The notes under the pieces are model-generated. The model searched no databases. It had not been told where the DNA came from and was given only the letters and a program-made list of their open reading frames with translations. The translations under genes and the position numbers were made by a program. Shown in pieces: positions 5,568 to 6,004 of a stretch of DNA of 6,004 nt (position 1 is its first letter; every line of letters starts with the position of its first letter). This DNA comes from Bog-473 sp035552095 (lineage in GTDB: Bacteria > Actinomycetota > Acidimicrobiia > Acidimicrobiales > RAAP-2). The stretch spans positions 1-6,004 of the forward strand of contig DASZMA010000189.1 in NCBI GenBank assembly GCA_035552095.1. Direction: 5' to 3'.

Positions 5568-6004
5568 TCAGACCGGGAGCGGGGCCGCCTCGACACCGAG
5601 CGTCGGCACCGCCCGGGCGAGCCAGCGGGGCATCCACCAGTTGCGGGGACCCAGGATCTCCATGAGCGAGGGCACCAGCACCATACGGACGAGCGTGACA
5701 TCCACCGCCACCGCCACGGCCAACCCGAGGCCGAAGACCTTCAGGATGTGCAGCGGATCGTTGATGATGAACGAGGCGAACACGCAGAACATGATGGCGG
5801 CCGCCGCCGTGATGATCCGGCCAGTCACCGCCAGGCCATCGGCCACCGACACCGAGTTGTCGCCGGTGCGGAGCCACTCCTCCCGGATACGCGAGAGCAG
5901 GAAGACCTCGTAGTCCATGGAGAGGCCGAACAGGATGGTGAACATCGTCACCGGGATCCACGGGTCGATAGGCCCGGTGTGGCCGATGCCGATCAGGCCG
6001 CCCA
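5568..6004 (-). CDS. MMPL family (RND superfamily) transporter, C-terminal part
   Basis: The window holds only the last 144 complete codons and stop of a large membrane transporter; family members are usually 700-1000 residues, with the rest beyond the right edge. Residues here are numbered from the first complete codon. The hallmark FGLSMDYEVFLLSRIREEW (25-43) carries the adjacent Asp30-Tyr31 pair that, in MmpL3 of mycobacteria, takes part in the proton relay of the C-terminal membrane half. Further family features are TGRIITAAAAIMFCVFASF (60-78) and the last helices with DVTLVRMVLVPSLMEILGPRNWWMPRWL, split around 101-128. Hydrophobic stretches at about 16-36, 62-80 and 86-110 are the final membrane segments. 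Such proteins export lipids, siderophores or other lipophilic compounds using the proton gradient; the cargo cannot be told from this part. The coding frame stays open to the right edge. The dehydratase follows after 32 bases on the same strand. Confidence 0.94.
   Translation of the reverse strand, partial: GGLIGIGHTGPIDPWIPVTMFTILFGLSMDYEVFLLSRIREEWLRTGDNSVSVADGLAVTGRIITAAAAIMFCVFASFIINDPLHILKVFGLGLAVAVAVDVTLVRMVLVPSLMEILGPRNWWMPRWLARAVPTLGVEAAPLPV

Noticed and set aside
3760..5576. Both the dehydratase and the MMPL protein end in PLPV, and the sequence TCAGACCGG recurs at 3760-3768 and 5568-5576
   Set aside because: The shared stretch is only nine bases, the leucine codons differ (TTA versus CTC), and the proteins are unrelated. 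Chance is the simplest explanation; no recombination or repeat unit extends further.
5536..5961. Apparent 142-residue N-terminal extension of the dehydratase frame
   Set aside because: It is read from the same strand in another frame of the MMPL gene, whose protein is clearly recognisable there. IlvD proteins start close to the position chosen.

Overview
The window reads as a stretch of chromosome from a high-GC Gram-positive bacterium, most likely an actinobacterium. The evidence is G/C-rich third codon positions, a DesK/NarL-type two-component pair, a DrrA-like ABC ATPase, an MMPL-family transporter, and gene starts with no Shine-Dalgarno sequence but a TAnnnT hexamer 6-8 bases upstream, as expected for leaderless transcripts. 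The exact lineage cannot be fixed from sequence reading alone. Nothing indicates a phage, insertion sequence, CRISPR array, tRNA or rRNA.

Layout. (1) Positions 1-966, minus strand: ATP-binding subunit of a DrrA/CcmA-like ABC exporter, with its last codons off the left edge. (2) Positions 967-1097: a divergent intergenic region of 131 bases with a candidate promoter on each strand and a short GC-rich palindrome. (3) Positions 1098-2941, plus strand: a membrane HisKA_3 histidine kinase and a NarL/LuxR-type response regulator, overlapping by ATGA. (4) Positions 2942-3003: a short gap with a TAATGT -10-like box inside a small dyad, and a possible 10-codon leader ORF whose stop overlaps the next start. 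(5) Positions 3004-3771, plus strand: an alpha/beta hydrolase with a complete Ser-Asp-His triad. (6) Positions 3760-5535, minus strand: an IlvD/Edd-family dehydratase, probably dihydroxy-acid dehydratase, whose 3' end overlaps the hydrolase's by 12 bases. (7) Positions 5568-6004, minus strand: the C-terminal 144 residues of an MMPL (RND superfamily) transporter, with its N-terminal part off the right edge.

How they may work together. The kinase and regulator almost certainly form one signalling pair. Their divergent placement next to an exporter ATPase suggests, as inference, that they sense a membrane-active compound or membrane state and control export. The membrane permease partner of the ATPase would be expected just past the left edge. 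The hydrolase, dehydratase and MMPL gene have no obvious shared pathway here. The dehydratase lies 32 bases after the MMPL gene on the same strand but has its own -10-like box, and no other branched-chain amino acid genes are visible.

No clearly new biological system was found. The points most worth a second look are the consistent leaderless-type promoters, the mini-ORF with its dyad ahead of the hydrolase, the divergent TCS/ABC arrangement, and the unusual N-terminal half of the dehydratase.
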